From positions 124,001-188,000 of the forward strand of contig RBKR01000015.1 of assembly GCA_004835665.1 (NCBI GenBank): a DNA stretch of 64,000 nucleotides, in the 5' to 3' direction. The position numbers and the translations under genes were made by a program. Numbering within the stretch: the first letter of the stretch is position 1; each line of letters starts with the position of its first letter. The stretch is from Phoma sp. XZ068 (lineage: Eukaryota; Ascomycota; Dothideomycetes; Pleosporales; Didymellaceae). The notes below the pieces were generated by a model. The model worked only from the letters and a program-made list of their open reading frames with translations, ran no database searches and had not been told where the DNA came from. Shown here piece by piece: positions 44,814 through 56,798 of this stretch.

Positions 44814-45623
44814 ATGGCATCCACGTCCACATCGCGCCTGCTGCGCCCAACCCTGGCATCGTCACAGTCGGATGCCGTCCTCTCGTTCCTCGTCCCGGCG
44901 ATACGGCGCGCGCGGTTTTCGACATCGCCAGCGCTCTTGAAAAAAGACAACAACAGCATCCGCGGCATATCCGCCGTGCGACAGACCGGCCTCCGCCCGC
45001 GACAGACGCTCTCCGTTCGCCAGAAGGACTTTGAGAACCAGAAACTGCCGACACCGGTGAAGATTGAGGAGAAGCCGACCGGGACCCAAGACCACGGGCT
45101 CTGGGATTTCTTCAACGACCAGAAGCTGCTCACCCCGCCCTCGGAGCTGGCGCAGCATGGCCGAGAATGGACAATGGGGGAGCTTCGCAGCAAGGACTGG
45201 GACTCGTTGCACCAGCTGTGGTGGGTGTGCGTGAAGGAGCGCAACCGGCTCGCGACCGAGAGGCTGGAGCGCACGCGTCTCAAGGCCCTGTATGGTGACT
45301 TTGAGAGCAAGGCGAGGGATAAGGTCGTGCAGAAGACCATGAAGGCCATTCTAGACACATTGGCCGAGAGGACACAGGCCTACCAGGAGGCGGTCGCGCT
45401 TGCAAGCCAGGATCCCTCTATTGATCTTAGCAGGACAGATGGGCCGCAGTACACCCAGCTGCCTTATGTATGTTGCACCAAAAATGTGAGCAGGCAGCTT
45501 ACTGACAGTCTACAGGATCCATTGGAGCCAGAGGAGTTTGAGGCAGAGGAACCATCCACCACCGAAGCCACAAAAGACACGACAAGTCAGCCGAGCGAGA
45601 AGCTGAACCTGAGAGCAGCTTAG
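44814..45623 (+). CDS. MRPL4: Mitochondrial large-subunit ribosomal protein uL29m (L47)
   Basis: Two exons (44814-45467, 45516-45623) give 253 aa. The N terminus is an Arg/Ser-rich mitochondrial presequence (TSRLLRP...RRARFSTSPAL). The conserved core of the family follows: GLWDFFND, GREWTMGELRSKDWDSLHQLWWVCVKERN and the helical ERxRLKALYGDFESKARD tract. The start ATG has a good context (CGCCATGG) and begins exactly at the presequence. The 48-nt intron is a multiple of three and contains no in-frame stop. If retained it would insert 16 residues near the acidic C terminus; relatives and the GTATGT...CAG ends favour splicing. It acts in mitochondrial translation near the exit tunnel. Confidence 0.93.
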   Translation: MASTSTSRLLRPTLASSQSDAVLSFLVPAIRRARFSTSPALLKKDNNSIRGISAVRQTGLRPRQTLSVRQKDFENQKLPTPVKIEEKPTGTQDHGLWDFFNDQKLLTPPSELAQHGREWTMGELRSKDWDSLHQLWWVCVKERNRLATERLERTRLKALYGDFESKARDKVVQKTMKAILDTLAERTQAYQEAVALASQDPSIDLSRTDGPQYTQLPYVCCTKNVSRQLTDSLQDPLEPEEFEAEEPSTTEATKDTTSQPSEKLNLRAA

Positions 45624-45732
45624 AGCAGGTGTGACAATCTGGCCGTGCTGGACTGGACAATAGCTGCCAGACGACTTCAGACATGGCACGGACGAGCAGG
45701 GCAATCATTGCATCTACGAAGCACAAGACATG

Positions 45733-45784
45733 CATACATGGTCTTCATACATGGTCTGCATACATGGTCTGCATACGTGGTGCG
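45733..45784. repeat. Four-copy 13-bp tandem repeat
   Basis: Units CATACATGGTCTT, CATACATGGTCTG (twice) and CATACGTGGTGCG lie head to tail, about 110 bp after the MRPL4 stop codon. They are probably in its 3' untranslated region. No function can be assigned. Confidence 0.92.
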
Positions 45785-46189
45785 CGCAGACATATATGGG
45801 GGCATGTGGTGTTGTGATATCGATGTATTAGACAGTGTACAATACGAGGACGGACTGGGTCAGGGGATTGATTGACGCAGGAACTCGAGAGGTGTCCCCC
45901 AGCGGGCACAAAGCTTTTGTAAAATATCTGGCAGGGCGAGCACATAGTTTTGATGAAGAAGTCTGTGCTCTGGCATAAGTGCAGACCAAGTTGTGGATAA
46001 TTGTCTTGTGCCAGGTCTGTTTTGGAGGTGCTGCATGAACGAGCCTCAACGCCACTTGCATAACGCGAGTCAAGGCAGCTCCAAACCCCACATCGAATGC
46101 CCGCTCACCGCCATCCACCTCTGCCTTTCCACGCCCAAGCAGACAACACACCCAAACACACATACTAGTCTTCCCTACCTACAGCAACC

Positions 46190-47897
46190 ATGGATGAGAT
46201 CGCGCCCGAGTACGACGTTGTGGTCCTAGGAACAGGTGGGCTCCCGTCTACCCCGCCAGACCCGCTGGAGAGCTAACACTCGACAGGTCTCACAGAATGC
46301 GTTCTTTCAGGGTAACACCTATGCTCGCTACTGCGATGCGTGCGCTGACAAGCTTCCAGTGTCCTCAGTGTCAAGGGCAAGAAGGTCCTGCACATCGACC
46401 GCAACGACCACTACGGCGGGTGAGCATCATCGATAGCTCCCTTGCCCCCGTGTCATGGCTAACACGCTGCAGTGAGGCGGCTTCCCTCAACATCGAGGCC
46501 CTCTTCAAGAAGTACGGCCAGACCGAGGGCGAGCCATGGAAGAAGTACGGCCGCGTCAACGACTGGAACATCGACCTCGTCCCCAAGCTCCTGATGGCCA
46601 ATGGCGAGCTCACCAACATCCTCGTCTCCACCGACGTCACAAAGTACCTCGAGTTCAAGCAGATCGCCGGCAGCTACGTCCAGCAGGGCGCTGCTAGCAA
46701 GGCCACCGTTGCCAAGGTTCCCTCTGATGCTGGCGAGGCTCTCCGCTCGCCATTGATGGGCCTCTTTGAGAAGCGCCGGGCTCGCAACTTCCTCGAGTGG
46801 GTTGGCGCATACAAGACAGACGACGCAGCGACACACAAGGGTGAGTTGGTTATGCTGCACTGTACAGCAGCGAGAGATTGCTAAGCGTCTGATTCAGGTC
46901 TCGACGTGCAGAACTGCACCATGAAGGACGTATACGACAAGTTTGGGCTCGAGGCCACCACCCGTGACTTCATCGGTCACTCCATGGCTCTCTACCAGAC
47001 CGACGACTACATCAACACAAAGGGCACCGCGAACGAGGCCATCGAGCGCATTCGTCTCTACGTCAACTCCATGGCACGATACGGCAAGTCCCCGTACATC
47101 TACCCTCTGTACGGTTTGGGAGAGCTTCCCCAGGGCTTTGCCCGTCTCTCGGCCATCTACGGCGGTACATACATGCTCAACACCGACGTTGACGAGTTCC
47201 TCTACGACGGCAGCAAGGTTGTTGGTATCAAGGCTACCATGAAGGAGAAGGACGACGCTGGCCCCGGCATGAAGTTCGAGACCAAGGCCAAGAAGATTCT
47301 CGCAGACCCCTCGTACTTCCCCGGAAAGGCGCGTGTTACTGGACATCTGCTCAAGGCCATTTGCATTCTCAACCACCCCATCCCCAACACTGACAACTCC
47401 GACTCTCTGCAACTGATCATTCCTCAATCGCAGGTCGGCCGCAAGAACGGTAAGCTTTCACGAATGAGTGGTAAACACCTTTGTGCTAATCAATTTACAG
47501 ACATCTACATCGCTGTCGTTTCTTCCGCGCACAACGTCTGCCCCAAGGGTTACTACATTGCCATCGTTTCCACCATCGCCGAGACCGATGCCAACCACCA
47601 CCTCGAGCTCCAGCCTGGTCTCGAACGTCTCGGCAAGATCGAAGAGCAGTTCATGGGCCAGCCCATCCCACTCTACGAGCCGCTGGAGAGTGGCAACAAC
47701 GACAACATCTTCCTCTCAAAGAGCTACGACGCCACAAGCCACTTCGAGACCACAACAGGTTCGTGCAACACCGCCAGAAGTCTCATCGCATGTACTAACA
47801 TCTCGCAGACGACATCAAGGACATTTACCAGCGCGCAGAGGGCCACGAGCTGGTCGTTGAGGGCCTTAGGGATGGTCAGTTCAATGTTGAGGCGTAG
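46190..47897 (+). CDS. GDI1: Rab GDP-dissociation inhibitor
   Basis: Seven exons (46190-46235, 46287-46311, 46360-46419, 46473-46840, 46898-47449, 47501-47758, 47809-47897) sum to 1398 nt, 465 aa, the family norm. GDI extracts prenylated GDP-bound Rab GTPases from membranes and recycles them in the cytosol. Signatures: DVVVLGTGLTEC at the N terminus, DRNDHYGGE, the Rab-binding platform with KYGR..DWNIDLVPK, the MGLFEKRR region, and YPLYGLGELPQGFARLSA followed by VGRKN. The ATG at 46190 has a strong CAACCATGG context. Three tiny 5' exons are typical of this gene in filamentous ascomycetes. It is essential in yeast, so it marks this block as conserved genome. Confidence 0.96.
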
Positions 47898-48312
47898 GCA
47901 GATGTGGACTTTGGCAGACGGAATGAATAGCAAGCGGTCGTTTTGAAATACCAAATTATTACAAGCATTTGTTGTGCACGCTGGGCAGAAGATGTATCTC
48001 AGCTCCTGAACTAATTATTTGCGGAGAAGGAAGTTTCCGTTTTGGGCGATTGAGACTCGAGCTACCCCCACACGTTGCCACAACTTGCACACCCTGTGCA
48101 GTACAGACGACTTATTTTTGACACTATAACGCTGCGATATTCGCATCTTGAATATGCATGTAAAATTCGGTCCGGCAGCTCGCGCGGAGGGTTTGAAGTT
48201 GTCGTCATGATTGGGGGGTCTTGGCAATGACAGTTTTAGCCATTGGGGTACTACGTCGCGTCAACATATAGGACTTTCTGGAGAGCCATGCTCATCCACC
48301 ACAGTCCTTACC
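47898..48312. other. Intergenic, 415 bp
   Basis: The region lies between the GDI1 stop and the MCD4 start on the same strand. It contains no supported gene; it must hold the GDI1 polyadenylation site and the MCD4 promoter. Confidence 0.5.
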
Positions 48313-51300
48313 ATGGCAAACTTCGGGCGGTATCGCCTCCTCATCATAGCGGTGGTGTTCCACCTCGTTTATATTTATTCAATTTTCAGTATTTATTTCA
48401 AAAGTCCAGTTGTTCATGGCATGCGCGAGCACCGTGTGGAGACACAAGAAGCGCCCGCGAAACGTCTGGTGTTGTTTGTTGGTATGTATTCCCAATGCAG
48501 AAAGTGCGCAGTTACTGACGTCTTGCAGGTGACGGTCTCCGCGCCGACAAGGCATTTCAATCCTTCCCCAACCCTGACCCCAATGCGACTACGCCAGACA
48601 CACCACAGCTTCTCGCCGACTTCGCAAAGACGCCTCGCCCTCTTGCGCCCTTCCTGCGCTCCAAAGTACTCGAAAGCGGCACGTTCGGCGTCTCCCACAC
48701 TCGTGTACCTACCGAATCGCGCCCCGGTCATGTCGCGCTCATTGCAGGACTCTACGAGGATGTCTCTGCGGTGGCTACAGGGTGGAAGCTGAACCCTGTG
48801 AACTTCGACAGCGTGTTCAATCGCAGCAGGCACACCTGGAGTTGGGGCAGTCCAGACATTCTGCCCATGTTCGAGACCGGTGCTGTGCCGGGACGGGTCG
48901 ACGCATACTGCTATGGGCACGAGTTCGAGGACTTCTCCAAGGACGCCTGGGCGCTGGACGAGTGGGTTTTCGAGCGTGTGAAGGGACTGTTTGAGGATGC
49001 GAAAACAAATGCGACTCTGAATGCGGAGCTGCGCAAGGAGAAGAACGTCTTTTTCTTGCACTTGCTAGGGCTGGATACAACGGGACACGCGCATCGACCC
49101 TACTCCTGGCAGTACCTCCACAACATTCAGATTGTGGATCGCGGTGTCAAGGAGATCACCCAATTGATCGACGACTTTTATGATGACGACCAGACAGCGT
49201 ATGTCTTTACAGCGGACCACGGCATGAGCGATTGGGGGAGCCACGGAGACGGAAACCCAGACAACACACGCACTCCTCTGATTGCATGGGGCGCCGGTGT
49301 GGCGAAACCAGTCAAGAGCGTGGGCACAAAGGCAGAGGGTCATGAAGATGGTTTCTCTCACGACTGGAACCTTGATCACATTCAGCGAAATGACGTTGAC
49401 CAAGCTGATGTTGCGGCGCTCATGGCTTACCTCGTTGGGCTTGCCTTCCCCACAAACTCTGTCGGTGTTCTGCCGCTCACTTACCTAGACAAAGACGACA
49501 AGTCGAAGGCGGAAGCACTCTTAGTCAATTCGCAGGAGATCCTGGAGATGTACCGAGTCAAGGAGGAGATCAAACGCGCCCACGCGCTATACTACAAACC
49601 ATTCTCTCGACTCGGCGACGAACAACACTCGGTCGAGTACCGAGTATCGCAGATACAAAAGGCCATTGATGCCAATGAGCTCGAGAAAGCTGTAAACCAA
49701 ACATACGATCTCATCGACCTCGGTCTTGATGGTCTGCGGTATCTGCAGACGTACGACTGGCTCTTCCTTCGTACATTGGTCACACTAGGCTATCTGGGCT
49801 GGATCGCTTTCGCCATCACCACAGTCATGGACCTGCATGTACTGAACGAGGACTCAGAAGCACAGAGGACGACACAGAGCATGATAGGCTTCTCATCAGT
49901 CCTTGTCCTTCTATATTCGGCCCTTCTGAAGCAACGGTCGCCTCTCTGGTACTACGCCTATGCATTCTTCCCTGTGCTCTTCTGGGAAGAGGTTTACGCA
50001 CGGCGATCATCCATTATGAAAGGAGGTAAAGTGCTATTCAGCCATGTCAACACTACAGCCGCCAAGGCTAAGCTGGTGCTGTCAACACTTGGCTTCTTCG
50101 GTTTGCTGGAAGCTTTGGTAAGATATTCACAGAAAGACATACGGGAGGTTTACTGACTGTAATAGGTCCTAAGCTACTCCCACAGAGAAATTTACACGGT
50201 CTGCTACCTACTCGCCACTGCATGGCCCGTTTTCTACGGCCGAGACTTCGCGAAGAAAAATCTTGGAACAGTAGCAACGTGGATTGTTTCTTGTATGATG
50301 ATGAGCGTCTTCACTCTGTTGCCAGCCAACAAGGCTGAGAACGTCAGCTTGATGTAAGTTCCCTCCCTGTTCAAGGGAGCTTGTACTAATGTATTACGTT
50401 GTAGCATGATCGGTGGCGGGCTTATGACCGCTGTTGGCGCTTTCTACCTCGCCTTCGAAGAGAAGATTCTTGCCACCGCTACTTCTAGCTCGGCTGACGC
50501 AAAGACGAACCTCAACTCACGGCTGATATTAGGCGTCCAGGTAAGACACATGCTTGCAGTGTCATGACATTCGCTAATTTCCCCCAGCTTGGCCTTGTGG
50601 TTCTGTCCATGATCGTTACCAAGAGTAGCATCTACTATGTTCAAGCACGACAAGGACTGCCCCTTGGCGTCCTGGTAGTAGGGTGGACAACACTCGGTAA
50701 GCCGTACATTTAGCTGCATCGAACGATGACTGACATTCTCCAGTGGGCTCACTGTTCCTCCCTAACCTTCACGGCTTGTATCCAAACAGCCACTACATCC
50801 ACCGACTCGTGGTGATGTTCCTGCAATTCGCGCCAACCTTCATCATCCTCAGCATCTCATATGAAGGTCTCTTCTATTTCGCCTTCTGTCTGTGTCTCTT
50901 CAGCTGGATGCGCCTCGAGCATCAAGTGTACCTGCACACAACCAGCATCCCCAAGGCCGTCCCCCAACCCCGCGAGTCCATCGATCCCGCCGTCGCCGCT
51001 GCAGAAGACCACCCACCACTTCCCTCCCGTACCACCGAGTACCGCTCCCTCACCCTAGCTGATGCCCGCATCGCCCTGTTCTTTTTCTTCTTCATCCAAT
51101 CCGCCTTCTTCAGCGCCTCCAACATCGCCTCCGTATCCTCCTTCTCCCTCGACGCCGTTTACCGCCTCATCCCCGTCTTCGACCCCTTCAGCCAAGGCGC
51201 CCTCCTCATGCTCAAGCTCATGGTGCCCTTCGCCGCGCTATCCGCAAACTTCGGGCTCCTCAATCGCCGCCTGGGCGTTGCGCCGTCAGCGCTCTTCATG

Positions 51301-51540
51301 GTCGTCATGGCGGTCAGCGACGTCATGACGCTGTCTTTCTTCTTCATGGTCAAGGATGAGGGGAGTTGGTTGGATATCGGCACGACGATTAGTCAGTTCG
51401 TGATTACGAGTTTGTTGGGCGTGTTTGTTGCCGGGCTGGAGATTTACAGCGAGTGGACTATTCGCGGGGTGAAGTTTGAGGAGAGGAGGGTTGTGAGTAT
51501 GAGTGGTGATGGTGCAGCCAAGAATGGGAAGGCGAAGTAG
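48313..51540 (+). CDS. MCD4: GPI ethanolamine phosphate transferase 1
   Basis: Six exons (48313-48481, 48529-50117, 50166-50353, 50405-50540, 50588-50696, 50744-51540) sum to 2988 nt, 995 aa. It adds ethanolamine phosphate to the first mannose of the GPI-anchor precursor in the endoplasmic reticulum. An N-terminal signal-anchor (LLIIAVVFHLVYIYSIFSIYF) is followed by a lumenal alkaline-phosphatase-like domain. Its metal ligands sit in GDGLRADKAF, TESRPGHVAL, GHAHRPYSWQY and TADHGMSDWGSHGDG. About fourteen helices follow in the C-terminal half, with a charged tail. The first intron interrupts GDGLR, as in other ascomycetes. The protein is essential in yeast. No lesions are seen. Confidence 0.95.
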
Positions 51541-51799
51541 GGGTGGCGTGAAGTGTGGATGGTTGATTAAAGGAATTGCGTTGAGGCGCGTGTGTCTAAG
51601 ATAGTATAAGGTAAAAAAAATTACGCAGGAGTTTAACCTTCGTTTGTAACGTGCTGATTCGAGCTTAACACGTGCCGTTGCACATATAAAATACAACCTC
51701 CTCCCTCTTTTCCTCGTCACTACATCAGCATCTTCTACCCAAAATATCCCAGAAAATACAAAATGTACTCGGGATATCCGGCATGTTTTCTTGTTCCCT

Positions 51800-54720
51800 A
51801 ATAAAAACACGAGGAAACCCATGTCTGGCGGCGCTTCTCTTCCATTTACCTTGACATTCCTGAAATAAGATTGGGCTATACTTGATGTCTTTGTCTGCTC
51901 TGCTGTCTGCACTGCATTTTTGGAGATTTCAAATCAAAATAAAAATAAAAATAAAAGCGATGACCACATATGTTCTTGCTGGCTTGCTTTCTCGATTGCA
52001 CAGCGTCGTTGATCATGGCGATGCTGCGTCGTTAAGTCGGTAACTTTGAAAGTTTGAGTGCCAGCAGTCTGTCTGGTATTCCTACTTTTTTCTGGTGATG
52101 AAAATGCGGTGTGCGAAGTACTCATGGCTGGTCTGCTCGCCTTGTTGAAAAAGAGCTCAAAAAAGAAACTTATGTTGGTTGTCGCTTGTAAACGAGGTTA
52201 ACTTCATAACCTCCTCCTTTCTTTGCAATTAAAGATACCGACACTTGTTGTATGTTCTGCTCTTCTCCTTCTCGAAAGATCACTTCAATGAATTACATGT
52301 TCGTTGTCGCATTTAAAAGGAGTCAGATTTATCACCTCCTCTTGTCTTTTCAAAAGCCCTAAGCAGAGGGTATTAATGTCTGCGCTTCTCCGCTCTTCTC
52401 TTCTCTGTTAAAAAGAACTGAAGGAGTATTTCATGTCTGCCTGGTGCTTCTGAATAAGATTAATCTAATCACCTCCTTTCTTTTTGAAAATCTAGAAGAA
52501 CAAGAACTGATGTCTGCTCTTCTCTTTGTCGAAAGATCATAACAATGAGCTCCATGTTCGTTGTTGCCTCGAAATTAAGTTAACTATAACATGTCCTCCT
52601 TTTTTTGAAAATCGAGAAGCAAAAAGGCTGCAGTAAATGTCTGCTTTACTCTGTTTGTCTTTTTGTCGAGAAGAGGTCCTGAAATCCCTATATGTTCGCC
52701 TGGTGCTCCTAAACGATGTTAACTTCGTCGCCTCCTTCCTTTTCTAAAAAACCACAACAACAGGAGCTCATGTGTGTGCTCTTCTCTTCCTTTTTTCAAA
52801 GGATCACAAAATGGAGTTACATGCTTGCTGTTGCTTCTGAATGAGGTCAACCTAATCACTACCTTTCTTTGAGAATTGAAAATCCTAGATGCGAGCTACT
52901 AATGTCTGGCTGCTCTGCTCTGCGGTCCTTGTTAAAAACCAATGTGCAATATATGCTGCTGTCACTTCAAACTCAAGCCAACTCCCTATCATACGGTCGC
53001 CCTTGTCGTTTGTTCACTAGGAAGACTTGCAGTAGGATGAGACACGATCTTACCACCCAGTGCCTTCTTCAGTAGTCGAGAATCTAGTTTACCAACGATG
53101 TGTTTCTGTTCTGGTCCGGCCTTCTCTTCTCCTTTTCTAAAATCAACGCTTACGAATACATGCGCGCTGTTGCTTCCAAAAAGTCTCAACGCTGTTCCAT
53201 GGACATCCGCGCTTATCTAAGTTTTCATGGAAACGACTTTCGGCGAGACAAGACACTCACTTTACCACCTGCTCCTGTCGTTGCAATTAAAACACCGAAA
53301 TGCGAGCTACCAATGTCTGCTCTGCCCTGTTCATCTCGTTGTCGAACGCTGTCAAAGCATATTTATGTCGGCCTGTCACCTCGAATCCGAGTCAATACTG
53401 TTTTATGGACGTCCGCCCTCGTCTGAGCGGTCCATCGATACGAAATTATGATGCAAGATATGGTCAGCTGCCTCGATGGTGCGGAACAACATTCAAACAA
53501 CGACTCTCAAATTAGCCTGGATTCGGTGCAGTACGGCACCTAACAATCTTGGGTGGACAGGGACATTTCATATATACCGATAAAAACTTCTATGCAACCT
53601 CGCATATTCTTCTCCTTGTACTACACCACACAATCATCACGCCAGTAAGCCAGCCTGACAGAGCATCTATAAATCTCACTACTGCTTACTCGAATCCCCA
53701 CAACCATCACTCTCTCTCTCTGCTCAAAATCAAAAACGGCACTTGTACATCGCCTGTGTCTTTTCTGTCCGCCCGCGAGATAAGAATCACAGCTCATACA
53801 TGTCGCGCTGTCGTGTCTCGAAATCAAGCCCTTGGTGACAGATGTGTGCTCCTCGCTGCGCCTTTCTTTAGAAAAGGGAGCTCATTCACACATAAATTTC
53901 GAAACTACATCCTTGTTTCACTGAAAAAGCATGATGCTACGGATATATGCTCTGTGTGGCTGTTGGGCTTCAAAAATCGTGGCGCCGTGGTGTTCATGTC
54001 TCTTTGTTGAGCACGATGGTTCGTTGATGTTTTCGAGCTGCGAAAAAGATCTACTTTATTGGACAAGCTTTGCCTTGTTCAAACTCCTTCGGCTCGTTGA
54101 TATGGCGCTGGAGGTTTGCCCGAGGTCACATTGTAAGCACAAATATCCCTCAGTCTGGATCATGGTCTGCTCGCTTTTTGGGAAATTGGGCTATCCAGTT
54201 TTCCCAGCTCATCTTGCATTATGTTAATGACGGCTGCGCATTTTCAACAGTTCGAAATGCGACACCAAGAATACATGATGCAGGACATGATATGGTTCAA
54301 ACTCTGACAAAAACCTACATCTCATCCTCAAATAAATTCTCACTTGCGGTCATGGCTGCCCGGCTCTGAGCGTAGCCCTCGCTTGCCTATGTCTCTACCT
54401 GTTCAAAAGAAACGATGCTCATCGCACATACTTCACTCCTCCCTGGTGGCATGTATATAGCACCCACGCCTTCCCTCAATGTCCTATTCATCGCTGATAT
54501 CTGTCTCTTCTACACCAAAACACAGAAACCACGTGCGTATGCCTGTCTTGGCCTCGCTGTTCCAAAACAAACAGAACAACCAAGTATGGTCTGGGTTTGG
54601 GTTTCTTCTGTCACAGCACCTGAAGTGCGAACTTCCGTCTCCAAGCTCCCGCTGAAAGTTCTTCTTTTTCCAAAACCAAAATTCAACTATATTCATGTGT
54701 TTCTTCCGAGTTTGCCGCCT
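51800..54720. repeat. Degenerate pyrimidine-rich tandem array, about 130-bp period
   Basis: A core box like ATGTCTGCTCTTCTC recurs near 52250, 52376, 52509, 52635, 52769 and 52902. A second box like CACCTCCTTTCTTTTTGAAAA recurs near 52209, 52336, 52471, 52590, 52727 and 52857. Both series step by about 120-135 bp. A third box, ATGTTCGTTGTTGC, lies between them. Copies become more diverged towards 54.7 kb but boxes like ATGTCTGCTCTGCCC (53312) remain. An AAAAT microsatellite lies near 51936-51955. Open frames inside (for example 53549-54010) have no family signature. The array is not RIP-saturated. Confidence 0.72.
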
Positions 54721-55610
54721 GAATAAAGCATGGGAGGCCTCCATGATCCTGGAGAGACTGCCTGGTATCTCCAGACATCAAATACACTCTATTTTCTCCT
54801 ATTCACTCAGTTTGCATGCCAGAACAATATCGAAAGAAAGATCCCACTGCTTGGTCCATGTGATTTGCTTTAACATAGAACTAACTCCATTATATGTATT
54901 TAGAGGAATGCCCACTTAGTCCGAACCGCAGACCGAGTTATATATGTCATCCGCAGTCCGCTTTCCACGACCGGATGAAAACATTTCGCTCTCCAACTAC
55001 TGTGCCCCAACCGTGCTCCTTCCATAGAATAACACCCTCCCTTTCGAACCAAATACCTAAGTTCCTGGAAACGCGGCAAACATCAATCTTAACCTTTGAG
55101 ATATCGGTGTCAAGTTCATGAAAAGCTCATAATGCTCATGGCTTTCAAAGGAAACATTGCTTGTTCGGAGTAGAATTTGGGCCTTAAGGCTGTGCAATTG
55201 TAATATGCAATAAGCATGTAATGTGGTCGCTGATGTAGCGGTAGACAGTGTGGGATTAAATGAGACGCGCTTATGTAGGGGAGATACTCGTGGCTACATT
55301 ACGAGATACCAATTTCTGGCGGGATCGAAGAAGACTTGATTTGGGCGAAAACGGAGGGGCAACAAGATGGTCATGATGACGGTAAGGTAGATTCACGGAA
55401 GAAAACACCACAAAGATAACGGGAACGAGATAACATTCATCAGTCATGTATCATTCATGTCACAGTCCGCTAAATATGATCGCTGTGGGAGTATCGTTGA
55501 AAGCTAGGAAAAACCCGCTCAGTAGAACCGTCGCTCAGTACCTTTTTGCTCCATTCGCCGGAATAAATCACGCCTTGTCGCACTTCATGCACCTGTTGCA
55601 CTTCCTAAAG
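54720..55610. other. Intergenic between array and mannitol-1-phosphate dehydrogenase
   Basis: Array similarity fades here. No gene is supported; the last part is the 3' flank of the dehydrogenase gene. Confidence 0.5.
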
Positions 55611-56798
55611 CTACAACGAAGAGCCCTTGGTGCTCTCCTGGACCTTCTTGACGATCGGGACGATCTTGTCGAAGAGAGGGTGTGTACGATCGAGACCGTT
55701 GACCTGATTGACAACGTCCTCGGCGGAGTTGTTCTTGAGGATCTTGGCCAACTCGGCGGACTCCTCGTCTTCCTCGACGTTCTGGAAGCGGTATGCCATC
55801 TCAATGGCTCCGAGGAGAGCATCAACCTTCTCACCCATCTCGGCGAGCTGGGCAGCAGGGCCGATGAAACGCTCCTTGCGAGAGAGCTTGCGAAGAGGAG
55901 CACGGCCGACACGCTCTACGTTGTCCTTGAGGGTAGGGTTGGAGATACGCTTGACGATCTTCTCGACGTAGTCATCCTGCTCTTCTGTGGAGATGCCATG
56001 CTTGTTGGTGATCAAGTTAGCGGTCTCCTTGACGGCAGCACGGACAATATCGTGGAGCTCCTTGTTGCGGAGAACCTCGTGAATGTAAGGAATCTTGCGG
56101 TTGTGGCCATAGTATGCGGCAGTGGCGTGGGATGTGTTGACGGTGAAGAGCTTGCGCTCGATGTAAGGCTCAAGATCGTCGACGTAGTGAACACCCTCGA
56201 TCGCGGGCTTCTTGCCACCATTCTCGAAAGGCTTCTGCTCGATGCACCACTCGAAGAACTTCTCGATCTTGACGTTGAGACCGGCGTCCTTGTCCTGCTG
56301 TGGCACAATGCGGTCAATAGCCGAATTGGCGTAGCGGGCCTTGTCGTCGATGTTCGCAAGGGTCTTCTCGCTCAGCTTGCTCTCGATGAAGCCCTTCCAT
56401 GTGGTTGTGGCGTTGATGGCGTTCTCGCAGGCAATGACGGCAATGGGGTAGGGGAGCTTGCGAGCCTCAATGGCCTTGGCGACTGGCTCAGCAACGAACT
56501 TCAGGATGTTGGGGCCCACAGCACATGTGACAACGTCAGCAGTAGCGATCTCGTGCACGACCTTGTCCATCTCGTGCTTGGAGTTGATGGCGCGGTAGTG
56601 GTCGATGGTGAAGGTGCGCTCGCCATCATCGCCAATCTCGGTGACAGTGTATGACGGTGTCTTCTGGAGCTGATCGATAATCGAGTCCATGACATCGACG
56701 AAGATGACCTCGTAGCCAGAATTGTGCAGGAACTCAGCAACGAAGCCACGGCCGATGTTGCCACCGCCAAAGTGGACAGCCTTCTTGTCGTAGGGCAT
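55611..56798 (-). CDS. mpdA: Mannitol-1-phosphate 5-dehydrogenase
   Basis: A single-exon gene of 395 aa, matching the fungal family length. It interconverts fructose 6-phosphate and mannitol 1-phosphate with NAD(H), the key step of fungal mannitol metabolism. The N-terminal Rossmann motif is AVHFGGGNIGRGF; the C-terminal catalytic domain of long-chain mannitol dehydrogenases carries IACENAINAT, ANSAIDRIVP and the substrate-binding KLFTVNTSHA-x-A-YYGH segment with the catalytic Lys and His. Codon use is strongly biased to C-ending codons (ATC, GTC, AAG), suggesting high expression. That bias also creates a long open frame on the opposite strand. It is cytosolic. No introns or lesions are seen. 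Confidence 0.96.
   Translation of the reverse strand: MPYDKKAVHFGGGNIGRGFVAEFLHNSGYEVIFVDVMDSIIDQLQKTPSYTVTEIGDDGERTFTIDHYRAINSKHEMDKVVHEIATADVVTCAVGPNILKFVAEPVAKAIEARKLPYPIAVIACENAINATTTWKGFIESKLSEKTLANIDDKARYANSAIDRIVPQQDKDAGLNVKIEKFFEWCIEQKPFENGGKKPAIEGVHYVDDLEPYIERKLFTVNTSHATAAYYGHNRKIPYIHEVLRNKELHDIVRAAVKETANLITNKHGISTEEQDDYVEKIVKRISNPTLKDNVERVGRAPLRKLSRKERFIGPAAQLAEMGEKVDALLGAIEMAYRFQNVEEDEESAELAKILKNNSAEDVVNQVNGLDRTHPLFDKIVPIVKKVQESTKGSSL

Noticed and set aside
44750..45358. A 202-codon minus-strand frame across MRPL4
   Set aside because: It is antisense to a well-supported mitochondrial ribosomal protein and has no family pattern.
53549..54010. A 153-codon open frame in the 130-bp array
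   Set aside because: No family signature, overlapping frames on both strands, and it lies in repeat DNA.
55446..56654. A 402-codon open frame on the plus strand, antisense to the mannitol-1-phosphate dehydrogenase gene
   Set aside because: It mirrors a highly biased real gene; C-ending codons on one strand suppress stops on the other. Its translation is Leu/Val/Asp-rich with no family pattern.
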